Positions 16,055 through 25,354 of a DNA stretch of 64,000 nucleotides are shown here, piece after piece. The stretch spans positions 62,001-126,000 of the forward strand of contig CALUYY010000001.1 of assembly GCA_944325155.1 (NCBI GenBank), read 5' to 3'. The DNA comes from Candidatus Gastranaerophilales bacterium (lineage in GTDB: Bacteria > Cyanobacteriota > Vampirovibrionia > Gastranaerophilales > Gastranaerophilaceae). The number at the start of each line of letters is the position of its first letter. The first letter of the stretch is position 1. The notes below the pieces were generated by a model. The model made no database searches. It saw nothing but the letters and a program-made list of their open reading frames with translations, and had not been told where the DNA came from. The position numbers and the translations under genes are program-made.

Positions 16055-18160
16055 ATGGAAGTAAATTTCACGGGCGGAATTAACTTAAATACAAAAGGCG
16101 AAAACAAAACAAAAAGAAAGTTTTTTAAAGAAGAAAACGACACGGTAGAAATAAAGTCTAAAAGAGAAAAGAAAAAAGAACCGTTTATAAAAAGATTTAA
16201 AACGTTTATTGCGGCGCTCGGTGCTTCAATTTTGACTTCAATAGGCTTTCTTGCATATTTTTCAAAAAAGCTGACAGCGGCAAATGAAGAAAATAAAAAG
16301 CTTGAAAATGAAAATAATAAACTTAATAAACAGTTAGAAAATATTGCGCTGCCTGAAAATGCCGATGAAAAATTAAATGATGAATTAAAAAAACTTGCTT
16401 CATCCGAATTAAATTATGATCCGATAAAACAAACTGATAAAAAAGATAAAGAAAAAAGAGAATCTAAAAACGATAATCCCGTAACAATTCTTCCCGAAAC
16501 TTATACAAAAACAACGAACAGAAGCGATGCAAAGGCGCTTAAATATCCGAAATTTAAAAAAGGAGAACCTTATGAATTTAAGTTCCCCGAATCTGATGAA
16601 ATAAAAATCACAAAAGAACAATATACATTTAAACCGATTGAAAGAACTCATACAAACATAAGCGAAAATTACGCCGATTCTCTTAAATGGGATAACGATA
16701 AAATCGCAAGAGATCTTCTTCAAAACTTTTTTGACGGACACAATCAAACGCTTGACGGTGTTAGATTCAGCGTAATACCGCAGGATAGGGGAAAATATAA
16801 AGTAAGGCTTGAAGGAAAATCGGTTTATTCACCCGATAAAGCCATTCTTCTCGGCGAAAGCTCAAAGAAAAATAACGAAAACGCAGCGGGAAATTACGGC
16901 GAAGGGCTTAAAATGGTCGTATTAAAGCTCTTAAAAGAAAAAGGCGCAAATAGCGTTAATATATCATCGGGGGATTGGAGAGTAAACTGGAATCTTGATG
17001 AAAACGGATTAAATAAAAGGGTTTTATCATACCAATTAGACAAAGTACCCGAAAAAGACGGCAACTATATGGAATTTGAAACAACGGATACTGATTTTAT
17101 AGAATCAATCATAAAATCTTTTGACAGATTTTATCATTACAATAATCCCGCATTTAAATGCCCCAATTTTGAAAATGATACACTTGCAATTAAATTAAAA
17201 AATAAAAACGAAAAAGGGAATATATTTATAGCGGGACAAGCCTTTGAAGCAGACGGCGAATATGGAAATATTAAAGGAATGGACATTTTAATCAAGAAAA
17301 GACCGCCCCGGCAGCATGAGTATAAATTTATATTTGATCCTTCAAGAGACAGAACCTCATTGAATTCGGACAATATGTCGGCACTGGGCGAATGGGTTGC
17401 ATCAAAGAAAAATATGTCTAAAGATGACGTTGTAAAACTTATCCACAGTCTTGAAGAATTCTGGGATTTAGGGACAACGGAAGCCATGTTTAAACACTCC
17501 GGCAGAGGAACGGCATTTATAAGCGGCATATTTAAGGGTGCGGCAGACAGAGGCGACCTAAATATAAAATTTCCGGACAAATGTATAGCGGATTACTTTT
17601 TTGCAACAAGCGAATTAAAAGATATGTATATAAAAAGCGGATACAGACTGTGCAGCAGCAGTTTTAAATATATGGGAATGCCCTCCGTTAAAGATGTAAT
17701 CAACGAATCAAGAGAACATAAACCGCTTGAGCCGACGGAAAGCGAAAAAAATAAAATATTAATTTTAAAAGAAGCACTTATGCTTTTTGAAGATGTATTA
17801 TGCAGTGATGATTTATTTGATAAAGACGAATTGGACACAAAAATATTTATCTATAACAGAAATTCAAAAGATGAAAATCAGGCATACAAAAACGTATCGG
17901 GTGAAGCCATAACCGAAGAAGGAAAATCGTTAGGGTTCTGGATGGATAAAGAACTTATAGACGGCGGCGATTTTTCAAAAGCATTTGCAACATCATTGCA
18001 TGAATTAACACACAAATTCGGAGGAGATGAAAGCCAAATATTCTCATACAAATTAACCGATATTATGGAAAAAGTATTCCTGGCAATTAACATAAACCCG
18101 AATCTTGCAATTAAATTAAAAATCCTTGAAAAAGCCTGGAATGAACAAAATAAAGAATAA
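16055..18160 (+). CDS. Membrane-anchored GHKL-ATPase-like and HEXXH-metallopeptidase-like protein
   Basis: 701 aa. A GGGAG ribosome site lies before ATG. The N-terminus MEVNFTGG carries the FxG motif. A basic stretch precedes one transmembrane segment (about residues 46-68), then a short coiled coil and a Lys/Glu linker. From about residue 205 a GHKL (Hsp90/histidine-kinase-like) ATP-binding region is suggested by an N-box-like LLQNFFDGH (Q223, N224, D227) and a lid-like GNYGEGLK (279-286). At the C-terminus SLHELTHKFGGDE contains HEXXH (H649, E650, H653), the zinc-protease signature. The combination is unusual. The membrane anchor implies a large domain on one side, but the topology is not certain. 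It ends at a bidirectional terminator. Confidence 0.7.
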   Translation: MEVNFTGGINLNTKGENKTKRKFFKEENDTVEIKSKREKKKEPFIKRFKTFIAALGASILTSIGFLAYFSKKLTAANEENKKLENENNKLNKQLENIALPENADEKLNDELKKLASSELNYDPIKQTDKKDKEKRESKNDNPVTILPETYTKTTNRSDAKALKYPKFKKGEPYEFKFPESDEIKITKEQYTFKPIERTHTNISENYADSLKWDNDKIARDLLQNFFDGHNQTLDGVRFSVIPQDRGKYKVRLEGKSVYSPDKAILLGESSKKNNENAAGNYGEGLKMVVLKLLKEKGANSVNISSGDWRVNWNLDENGLNKRVLSYQLDKVPEKDGNYMEFETTDTDFIESIIKSFDRFYHYNNPAFKCPNFENDTLAIKLKNKNEKGNIFIAGQAFEADGEYGNIKGMDILIKKRPPRQHEYKFIFDPSRDRTSLNSDNMSALGEWVASKKNMSKDDVVKLIHSLEEFWDLGTTEAMFKHSGRGTAFISGIFKGAADRGDLNIKFPDKCIADYFFATSELKDMYIKSGYRLCSSSFKYMGMPSVKDVINESREHKPLEPTESEKNKILILKEALMLFEDVLCSDDLFDKDELDTKIFIYNRNSKDENQAYKNVSGEAITEEGKSLGFWMDKELIDGGDFSKAFATSLHELTHKFGGDESQIFSYKLTDIMEKVFLAININPNLAIKLKILEKAWNEQNKE

Positions 18161-18181
18161 TACAAGGGATTCTCCCTTGTA
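18161..18181. terminator. Bidirectional hairpin terminator
   Basis: TACAAGGG (18161-18168), loop ATTCT, CCCTTGTA (18174-18181), sitting exactly between two convergent genes. The flanks are A/T-rich on both sides, so it can serve both strands. Confidence 0.75.
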
Positions 18182-18196
18182 TTATCAAAAAAGAAT

Positions 18197-20110
18197 TTAT
18201 TTTTTATCGACAATATTCACATAAGTAATATTTTGGTTAACCGGATTTGAAAGGTCATATTCGTTAACTTTTACACAATTGCCTGAATTTCCTTCAATAG
18301 TATACATCATATCGCCTTCAATTGCATAAACGATTCCTATATGCTGCATTGTGCCGTCGCCGTCATAGTCAAAAAGAACAATATCACCGGGCTGCGCCTG
18401 ATTTGATTCAATCAGTTCATTTTCTTTTTCTGCGGCTCTGTGGACATTAACCTGCCAGTACTGGTTTTCAATTTCTTCATACCAATCGGGAATATCCAAA
18501 TCCGTATTATTTGCAACCTGTTCCATTACATAAGAAACAAAAGCCGCACACCATCCGGTTTGACGAGATGAACTGTGCCATTTATATAAGAACTTATCCG
18601 CACTGGCATCAGCTTCATTATCTCCCAAATACTTAAGCGCTTCTTGAACAATTGCCTTTGAGAGTAGATTTGGCGAATATTCAATATTATCGTTTCTGTT
18701 TTTATTATCTGTAATTGTTTTTTCAATTTCGCTTACTTCTTTTTCGGAAGCGTCAATTTGCGCTTTAATATTTTCGGCAGTATTTTCTTTATAAGTATTT
18801 AAATTTTCTTTCGCATTATTATACCCGTTCATTGCTTCAGCTATATTGGGTCCGATTGTCTGCAGAATTTCCGCTTCAATTTGATCTTTTTCGCTATTCA
18901 AAGCTGCAAGGTCGGATTCATATGTTTCTTTTGTTGCTTCCATTTTTTCAAGCACACGTTTTGAATATTCAAGCGTTTTTTTGGTTTCTTCTTCTTTTGC
19001 TTTTGCGGTATTAAGAGCTGATGTAACAGATGCAATTTGAGCTTCTATTGCCGCTTGTTCATCAGGATCATCCGAACTAGCACCTTGAAGCGCACTTAGT
19101 GCGGATTCAAGATTTTCTCTTGTTGATTTTGCACTGTTATAAGCGTTTTCATTTTGTTGAATTTTAGCTTCCTGATTTGAAATTTTGATTTCCTGGGCAT
19201 CAATCTGCGCTTCTTTTGCGTCAATTTGCGATATCTTTTCCTGCAATCTTGTTTTGTCAACTTTTTCTTCATCAAGTCTGCGCATATATAATTCATACGC
19301 CGCTTGAACGTTTTGTTCCCTTGTTTTTACTCCTGAATCCGAACCGTCATAGACAGAATTTAATCTTTCTCGCTGTTCGTCCGCTTTTTCCTGTTTTTCA
19401 GCTTTTATTTCAAGAAGTTCTTCTTCCGTTTTCCCTGCCAGACTTGTCTGCCCTGAAACCCATATGGCTTCATCCGTATCATCTCCGCTGCCCGAACCGC
19501 CGGAAGCACCGGAAGCACCCGTATTTGCATTTATATTTTGGGTAGCGGTCTGTTGAATGTTTCCTGCCTGTTCAGCTTGAATTTCAGACAAATTATCCAA
19601 AATTTGATTTGCAACGTCTAAAGTCGTATTTCCCGCATCCAGCTGGTCTTTAATATATTCACCGTTTTTGACACTGTTTACACCGTCATAAATATCTTTA
19701 TACGAAACATTTTCAGCATTATTATCATTTAAACTTATGTATTCCATAAACTCTTTAATTTCGTCATTATCAAGTTTAGAGTCGCCGTTTAAATCAATTG
19801 TTTTAACAAAATCATTGTCCCTTAAAAGGTCAAACAAATATTCCGTAACAAATCCGTTGTTGTTGCTTTGATTTGTATTGACAGCATTAATATTTGCAAT
19901 AAGCGCCCTGTCCAAGATTTCAGATAATGACCCCTCAATTGAATCAACGTCGATATTTAATTCGTTTTCAAGATAATCTTTAAGTTCATCGTTGTAATCA
20001 AAAAGGTTAACACCCCCTTGAGCATTATCGTTATTTATTTGCTCCTTCCCGTACAGGTTTTCAAGATATGCTTGAAATCCCGCCTTAACGTCCGAAAAAT
20101 TAGTATGCAT
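18197..20110 (-). CDS. EF-hand, coiled-coil, CHAP-domain protein
   Basis: 637 aa, with an AAGGAG ribosome site. Residues about 110-125 contain the EF-hand-like loop DLNGDSKLDNDE. Residues about 230-480 are a long coiled coil rich in Gln/Glu/Lys (repeats of IDAKEAQIDAQE type). The C-terminal CHAP domain (from about 490) has TGWCAAFVSYV with C521 as nucleophile, PGDIVLFDYDGDG, MQHIGIVYAI with H590, and YTIEGNSG. This is a good match to CHAP amidases/endopeptidases that cut peptidoglycan. There is no signal peptide. The N-terminal head (NLFDYNDELKDYL) loosely resembles the NEDEL motif of the other family members. Confidence 0.87.
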   Translation of the reverse strand: MHTNFSDVKAGFQAYLENLYGKEQINNDNAQGGVNLFDYNDELKDYLENELNIDVDSIEGSLSEILDRALIANINAVNTNQSNNNGFVTEYLFDLLRDNDFVKTIDLNGDSKLDNDEIKEFMEYISLNDNNAENVSYKDIYDGVNSVKNGEYIKDQLDAGNTTLDVANQILDNLSEIQAEQAGNIQQTATQNINANTGASGASGGSGSGDDTDEAIWVSGQTSLAGKTEEELLEIKAEKQEKADEQRERLNSVYDGSDSGVKTREQNVQAAYELYMRRLDEEKVDKTRLQEKISQIDAKEAQIDAQEIKISNQEAKIQQNENAYNSAKSTRENLESALSALQGASSDDPDEQAAIEAQIASVTSALNTAKAKEEETKKTLEYSKRVLEKMEATKETYESDLAALNSEKDQIEAEILQTIGPNIAEAMNGYNNAKENLNTYKENTAENIKAQIDASEKEVSEIEKTITDNKNRNDNIEYSPNLLSKAIVQEALKYLGDNEADASADKFLYKWHSSSRQTGWCAAFVSYVMEQVANNTDLDIPDWYEEIENQYWQVNVHRAAEKENELIESNQAQPGDIVLFDYDGDGTMQHIGIVYAIEGDMMYTIEGNSGNCVKVNEYDLSNPVNQNITYVNIVDKK

Positions 20111-20258
20111 AGTTCTCCTTTACAGTTCTTCCGATTTATTTATCGGCAAAAAAAATAAATAATTTAACAATAATAGATTATTGATAAAAAATGTTTACAA
20201 ATTGTAATATTGAATAATTTATGAGGGTATAATTATCTAACCATAATAGACACAATCA

Positions 20259-20322
20259 GCGCTAAATGCGCCCAATGATAATAAAATAGCAAGGGAGAGA
20301 TTCACTCCGCTCGACCTCACGG
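20259..20322 (-). pseudogene. Relic of the 3' half of tRNA-Met with its 3' flank
   Basis: 28 nt (20276-20303) are identical to 32564-32591, which is the 3' end of the intact tRNA-Met plus its immediate flank. A further 13-nt identity (CTCGACCTCACGG) follows after a small scrambled stretch. The outer flank (GCGCTAAATGCGCC) also resembles the flank of the intact copy. The acceptor 5' strand, D arm and anticodon loop are missing, so no functional tRNA can form. Confidence 0.75.
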
Positions 20323-20334
20323 ACTCTGCCGAAT

Positions 20335-20360
20335 AAAAATGCGAACCGTTGAGCATTTTT
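20335..20360. terminator. Possible hairpin terminator next to tRNA relic
   Basis: AAAAATGC (20335-20342) and GCATTTTT (20353-20360) form an 8-bp stem with a 10-nt loop and T-runs on either strand. It lies between the tRNA relic and the left end of the mobile element. The rest of the 618-bp gap at 20111-20728 holds the relic, the element end and a coding fragment. Confidence 0.45.
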
Positions 20361-20409
20361 ATGAGAAGGCAATTGCAAGGCTGTAAAGAAACACATGGTT
20401 TGATTATTG

Positions 20410-20433
20410 TGTACGCTTAGTTTGATAATTTTA
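20410..20433 (-). repeat. Left end repeat of the Mu-like element
   Basis: TGTACGCTTAGTTTGATAAT with TTTA following. Its reverse complement resembles the right-end repeats (AATCAAACTATCCGTACA) at most positions. A partial second copy (GGTTTGATTATT) lies directly to its left at 20398-20409. Confidence 0.7.
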
Positions 20434-20505
20434 GTAAAGATGGTTACTAAATTTTGCAAAAATAACTAATTATAAATAAATTGTTAAAAAACACAATATT
20501 AATTA

Positions 20506-20667
20506 ACAGAGAAAGAGCTAATTGAAGCATATAATAAACTATACAATGAAATTGGAAATATTATTCCTTTTGAAGAAACAACTAGTTATGGCATTATTAC
20601 ATACAATACAAAGAAGTTAGAAGAATATTTTAGAGGAGGCAGAAATAGTTATAAACCATTAAATTAA
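20506..20667 (+). pseudogene. Coding remnant, 53 codons without a start
   Basis: An open frame with good codon character (TEKELIEAYNKLYNEIGNII ... YKPLN) ends at TAA 20665. It has no start codon: the frame opens two codons after a TAA. It looks like the 3' end of a truncated gene just inside the left end of the element. The family is not recognised. Confidence 0.5.
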
Positions 20668-20728
20668 TTTTTATATTTTATAGATTAGATGCAAAAATAC
20701 TGCAAAAGTTTCCTTGATTGGCACGCAA

Positions 20729-22519
20729 CTACTTAACTGTATTTAAAAAATCCTGCATGGAAAAAGGATTGTAAATTTTTGAACTACCAGAAATATCATT
20801 GTTTTGCAAAGCGGCATTTAAAGAAGTAGTTTGACTTTGTGGAGCTTCACGTAATTCATTAAGCTTTTCTTTGTTTTTTCGGTAAGTAATATATGCAAAA
20901 ATCGAACCGACAAAAGTTGTAATACCAAAAATAATTGCAATAATTTTATTATTTTTAGAGCCTGTTTTAACATTTTCTTTTGCTTGCGTTTGCAAAACCT
21001 CCGGTTTTATTTCTTCTTTTGCACTCCGAACAGTTTTAATAAATAATTTCTCAACAAGATTATATTTAGAATCTAAAACTTCTCTTTTATTTCCTTCAGC
21101 CAAAGCATAGATGCCCGCCTTTAGTTTATCAAAGAATGACAATGAATCATCATAATATCGTCTTAGCGCCAAAGAATCTTGATCCCTGAATTCTTTTATC
21201 ATTGAGGTTAAACTTTCAAACTGAGTTTGAGCCGCCTCTTTTTTGTTAAGAGCAACCCATCTCATCTGAATTTTTGCAAGCTCTGTTTTTAAAACATTTT
21301 CATTAATTTCATCTTTTGACAATAATCCTGTAAGCATTTTTTCGTATTCGGTAGCATCCTTAATTCTCTTAAGAATAGTCCCCTTATCGGCCCTGCAAGC
21401 ACTTGCAACTTCATCCGGATTAAGACTTTCAAAAAAATCCGACATTGTTTTATGGTGCTCAAAAACTTTTTGATGCAAATAACTTTTAAATATATCTTCT
21501 GCTGTTTGAGTTGTGCCTGTTGCATTTATTGTATCTTGCAAATGATAAAATAAACTTCTGTATTCAAAGTTTGCAACATTTGAAAAAGCGCTAAAGTATG
21601 GGTTTGAGTTTCTTGAGATAAAAGTTGTATCTATATCGGAAAATCCTAAATATGGTTTTGTACTTTTAAGCAGTTCTTCTAAATTAAATTCTTTAATACT
21701 ACCTTCCCTTAATGCGCTAAAATTAGGATAAAAGGATTCATAATCCACAGTTACACCCATTTGTTTTAGTGCATCTAGTACTGATTTATTCTCAGCCGAA
21801 ACACTAAAACCGCCAAAATCAATTAATTCAGCCTTATCACCATTAAAAAATATATTTTCAAGCTGTGCATCATACTGCACAAAACCACTTTTATCAAGTT
21901 GGGTCAGTTTTTTTAAAACATCTTTTGCCTGTCTTGGATTTAGCATTCTGCCTTCTTGTGCGTTAAGCGGGATACCTTGTGCAAGATTTGTAATAATGTA
22001 ATGTCTTCCGTCTTTTTCAACAAGGTCAACTAATTCTTGAGCATCTTCAATGCCGGTTTGTTGAACTTTTCTAAGTGCAAAAGCTTCTTTTTCATAAGTT
22101 GAATCATTGCCATAGTTCATTGCATCAGGTCTGAAAAAGCGTATGCCATAATCATTACTACCACTTGGATTCTTAACCTTATAACATATTGAATTTGTCC
22201 CCACACCCATAATTTGATAATTAGTTGTATCAAATTTTTGTAAAATCTCCTTAATATCATCCTTTTTCATTTGCTCTCCCGTTGATTGCAAATGTTCATC
22301 AGTGATTTTCTTTAAGTCTTGATATATGGGTTCCAAAAAAGTTGCAAATTGCTCAAAGTCATTTTTTGACAGACTTCTTACTGGCGTTTTTATTCCGGTA
22401 AAACATATAGTATCCTTAGTTAAGGAAGAAGTTCGTTTTTGAGCAAAATTAATATATTTATTTTTAATTTTATATTGATTTGAATAAACCTGATTCAAAC
22501 TTATTGCATTAATTTGCAT
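20729..22519 (-). CDS. Protein-kinase-like protein with C-terminal membrane anchor
   Basis: 596 aa. After an FxG-bearing head (ICFTGIKTP, about residues 38-46) comes a kinase-like fold: VGTNSICYKVKNP as a loose nucleotide loop, YEKEAFAL as an alpha-C-like helix, QYDAQLENIFF as the catalytic loop (D217, N222) and IDFGG as the DFG motif (D234). The usual ATP-binding Lys is not obvious: YGIRFFRP occupies that place, so Arg may substitute. A helical region follows, and one transmembrane segment near residue 530 (IIAIIFGITTFVGSIFAY). It could be a protein or small-molecule kinase, or a pseudokinase. It is the first cargo gene of the mobile element, transcribed away from the others. Confidence 0.7.
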   Translation of the reverse strand: MQINAISLNQVYSNQYKIKNKYINFAQKRTSSLTKDTICFTGIKTPVRSLSKNDFEQFATFLEPIYQDLKKITDEHLQSTGEQMKKDDIKEILQKFDTTNYQIMGVGTNSICYKVKNPSGSNDYGIRFFRPDAMNYGNDSTYEKEAFALRKVQQTGIEDAQELVDLVEKDGRHYIITNLAQGIPLNAQEGRMLNPRQAKDVLKKLTQLDKSGFVQYDAQLENIFFNGDKAELIDFGGFSVSAENKSVLDALKQMGVTVDYESFYPNFSALREGSIKEFNLEELLKSTKPYLGFSDIDTTFISRNSNPYFSAFSNVANFEYRSLFYHLQDTINATGTTQTAEDIFKSYLHQKVFEHHKTMSDFFESLNPDEVASACRADKGTILKRIKDATEYEKMLTGLLSKDEINENVLKTELAKIQMRWVALNKKEAAQTQFESLTSMIKEFRDQDSLALRRYYDDSLSFFDKLKAGIYALAEGNKREVLDSKYNLVEKLFIKTVRSAKEEIKPEVLQTQAKENVKTGSKNNKIIAIIFGITTFVGSIFAYITYRKNKEKLNELREAPQSQTTSLNAALQNNDISGSSKIYNPFSMQDFLNTVK

Positions 22520-22714
22520 TCTTAAAACTTTCTGTTTTTAAATACAACACATAATATCCCTACGGCTATATAAAACTACAAAAAAACATTTTTTGATAGC
22601 AATTTATAAATATTTATTAATTTGTACTATAAATACTATTTAAAAATAATTTTTACTGGGTTTTAATTATTAAAAAGTTAAAAAATTAGTTTAATAAAGA
22701 ATTGTTGGTGCAGG

Positions 22715-24061
22715 TTGCGTATTGCTAATATAAGATCATCAAACATAAATGTTGCATTTGGTACCGGAAAATCTTTTCTTTACTCTGATTTTGACGGTAC
22801 ATATATGCCGTTTGAACATAAGGATATCTGTTTTTTTGATGCCTATAAAAACAATGAAGGAGCTCGAAAATTATTTAAACATTGTTTTTTGCCATTTAAA
22901 GATTTTTTAAACAGATTTGGCGATAAATTCGATTTCACAATCACAACTGGAAGAAATAGGCCCGAATTTAATTACTTTTTAGACAAATTAAAAAGTCAAG
23001 GAGCTGATTTACCCAAACCAGACACATTAATCACATGCGATGGTAAAGATATTTTTTATAAACAAGATGGGCAATTTCCAAGCGGTACAGTTGATTTAAG
23101 TAAAAGAAGTTCCTTAAGCAAAATGTTAAACTGGAAACCGGAAATACTAATACCGCAAATAAGGGATATAATTTTAAGAACACCAACGACTGACCATAGA
23201 AGAGTCCATATAATAGAAACTCCCATAAATAAAAGTATAGAGGATTACGGCGAAATATCACTTGAATATAGATTAAAATATGGATTAACGTTAGAAAGAA
23301 ATTTTGCATCATTTAACGAGGGATATGATTTTTCCCCATATATAGTTTTTTCAAACAATGCAGACCTTGAAAGGACAAAAAGCAGATTAGAGGCTCTTTT
23401 TAGAAGAGAAAATATAAACGCAAGCGTAAGCTTATGTCAAAGAGATTGGGATATCAAACAAGGTGGCTCATATCAATCATTATCAATAAAACCTCGCCCC
23501 AAAAATGGTTTTTGGAAGGACAAAAAAATAAATAAACTTATTGACACACACAAGAAAGTTGAAGATATATATAGAAATAGAACAAACGACCTAGTCATTG
23601 TTGCCGGAGATGCTGGAAATGATGAAGATATGCTGAATATATTCAATTATGTAGATATTCTAGGTCTTCAAATACCGCCGAAAAACAAATATGAAGAGTT
23701 CTTGTCAGACCCCAATAATAGAGATCTTTTAAAACAACTGCCTTTTATGGCAATTGTTGCAGGCAATAAGGAAGACTTAAGGGTAATAAGGCAAAATCAA
23801 GAACTATTAAGTAAATATGGCATAGAAAGCACTGTTTTTGTAAATTATGAAAAAGGAGAGATCTTGTTAGACGGCATTAAACAAGCAATGCATATTTTTT
23901 CACAAAGAAACGAAATGTATAAAAATGCATTAGGCAAAGATCTTCTAAACGAAATAGAACCATCTAGCAATTTTATTTCAGACAGATGTGTAAAATTAAT
24001 TAGTGAAATAAAAGCCCTATTCAGCAAAATTGATAAAATTAAGGAAACTATATATGCTTAA
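22715..24061 (+). CDS. HAD-superfamily phosphatase
   Basis: 448 aa if the TTG at 22715 is used. No ATG or clear Shine-Dalgarno fits the N-terminus, and an ATT upstream is also possible, so the start is uncertain. Motif I is DFDGT (D25, D27), motif II TITTGRN, and motif IV VAGDAGNDEDML, the pattern of Cof/sucrose-phosphatase-type HAD hydrolases that act on sugar phosphates. The head INVAFGTG fits the FxG motif. The last 8 nt overlap the radical SAM gene, so the two are translationally coupled. The substrate is unknown; the GH13-like protein in the same operon suggests a carbohydrate. Confidence 0.78.
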   Translation: MRIANIRSSNINVAFGTGKSFLYSDFDGTYMPFEHKDICFFDAYKNNEGARKLFKHCFLPFKDFLNRFGDKFDFTITTGRNRPEFNYFLDKLKSQGADLPKPDTLITCDGKDIFYKQDGQFPSGTVDLSKRSSLSKMLNWKPEILIPQIRDIILRTPTTDHRRVHIIETPINKSIEDYGEISLEYRLKYGLTLERNFASFNEGYDFSPYIVFSNNADLERTKSRLEALFRRENINASVSLCQRDWDIKQGGSYQSLSIKPRPKNGFWKDKKINKLIDTHKKVEDIYRNRTNDLVIVAGDAGNDEDMLNIFNYVDILGLQIPPKNKYEEFLSDPNNRDLLKQLPFMAIVAGNKEDLRVIRQNQELLSKYGIESTVFVNYEKGEILLDGIKQAMHIFSQRNEMYKNALGKDLLNEIEPSSNFISDRCVKLISEIKALFSKIDKIKETIYA

Positions 24062-25325
24062 ACTACCATTTCAAATGGAATTTGTTGTAAATTTAACTCA
24101 TAGATGCAATATGACATGTAATATGTGCACGCAATATGGAGCAACATTCAAAAATAATACATTGGATGAAATGACTTTTGAAGAATGGGATACATTTTTT
24201 GATAGTATAAAATCAGTAAGTCCAAAACCTCAAGTTACTTTAATGGGTGGCGAACCTCTTTTGCATAAAGATTTTGATAAAATATTAATGTCTGCTACAG
24301 AAAAAAAATTAAAAGTGCATATTGTAACCAATGGTTATCTTTTAAAGGAACACTTAGATATAATTGCAAAATCAAAAGCAAGCTTATCCATAAGTATTGA
24401 TGGGTTAGGTGAAACACACGATAAAATAAGAAATACAAAAGGAAGCTTTGAGCGTTCCGTAGAATGTCTAAAGCTTATACAAAAAATTAACAAACCAAAA
24501 AGGCTTATAAGAACTTGCATAAATTATGTAATGCTACCAGAAAATATACATGAAATACTAGATTTTGCTGAATACATGTGGCAATTTGAACCCGCGTTTA
24601 TAGGATTTCAACATTTACAGTTTTCCTCCGATAAATTAGATGCTCAAAATAATAAAGAGTGGGTTAAATGTTTAAAGCAAAAATATACAACAACTTTAAA
24701 ACCAAAAGTCACGTATGAATTCAATGAATGCTATGTAGAGGAATTGTACTCCAAAATTGAACAATTACGCAAAAAATATAGTCCAACAAAAGTTTATGAT
24801 TTTCCACACTTATCATTTGAGGAAATGAAAAAATATTACCTTGAAGAAGATTTATCCCTAATTAGAAAAAACAGAATATGCACAACACCTTGGATGTCAC
24901 CATCAATAACTCCTGACGGTAAGGTATCAAATTGCATTTGTAATGAAATTGGGAACCTGAGGGAAAATGATTTTTGGACAATTTTTAATAACAACAAAGC
25001 AAACAAAATTAGAAAAAAGCTCGCACAGCACGGTAAATTTCCTGTTTGTTCAAGGTGTTGCTGTTTTTACAAAAGCAATTTTTTGGTTGCGCCTAATAAA
25101 ATAATTGAATTAAACGACGGTCAAAGACTCCTTTTGCCAGAAGTGTTGAATTACATTACTGCTGCTAAAGACGGAGTGTTTATATACGATTCAAATTTTG
25201 TTTTTGAGAGCGACATGCAAATGGATCTAACGCCTGTTATACCTTATACAGTGCATAATCAAAGACAAGAAAAAAGAATAGAAAAAGATAATGTTATAGT
25301 TGGCAGATACGATCAAATGTTATAA
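24054..25325 (+). CDS. Radical SAM/SPASM-type enzyme
   Basis: 423 aa from ATG 24054, with AAGGA 10 nt upstream and an 8-nt overlap with the HAD gene. The radical SAM cluster motif is CNMTCNMC (about residues 19-26), followed by TLMGGEPLLH for SAM binding and VTNGYLL. A Cys-rich C-terminal region (ICTTPW, CICNEIGN, CSRCCCFY; about 282-345) resembles a SPASM or twitch auxiliary Fe-S domain, common in enzymes that modify peptides or proteins. A small protein with repeated SFxG motifs follows 29 nt downstream and is a natural candidate substrate. Confidence 0.85.
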   Translation: MLKLPFQMEFVVNLTHRCNMTCNMCTQYGATFKNNTLDEMTFEEWDTFFDSIKSVSPKPQVTLMGGEPLLHKDFDKILMSATEKKLKVHIVTNGYLLKEHLDIIAKSKASLSISIDGLGETHDKIRNTKGSFERSVECLKLIQKINKPKRLIRTCINYVMLPENIHEILDFAEYMWQFEPAFIGFQHLQFSSDKLDAQNNKEWVKCLKQKYTTTLKPKVTYEFNECYVEELYSKIEQLRKKYSPTKVYDFPHLSFEEMKKYYLEEDLSLIRKNRICTTPWMSPSITPDGKVSNCICNEIGNLRENDFWTIFNNNKANKIRKKLAQHGKFPVCSRCCCFYKSNFLVAPNKIIELNDGQRLLLPEVLNYITAAKDGVFIYDSNFVFESDMQMDLTPVIPYTVHNQRQEKRIEKDNVIVGRYDQML

Positions 25326-25354
25326 AATAAGGTTACATAAATGGAGAGACAGTA

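Noticed and set aside
1034-20110. RTX toxin cluster secreted by a type I system
   Set aside because: The proteins are acidic and have Ca-binding-like loops, but the loops are single EF-hand type; no GGxGxDxxx nonapeptide arrays and no ABC/MFP genes are seen.
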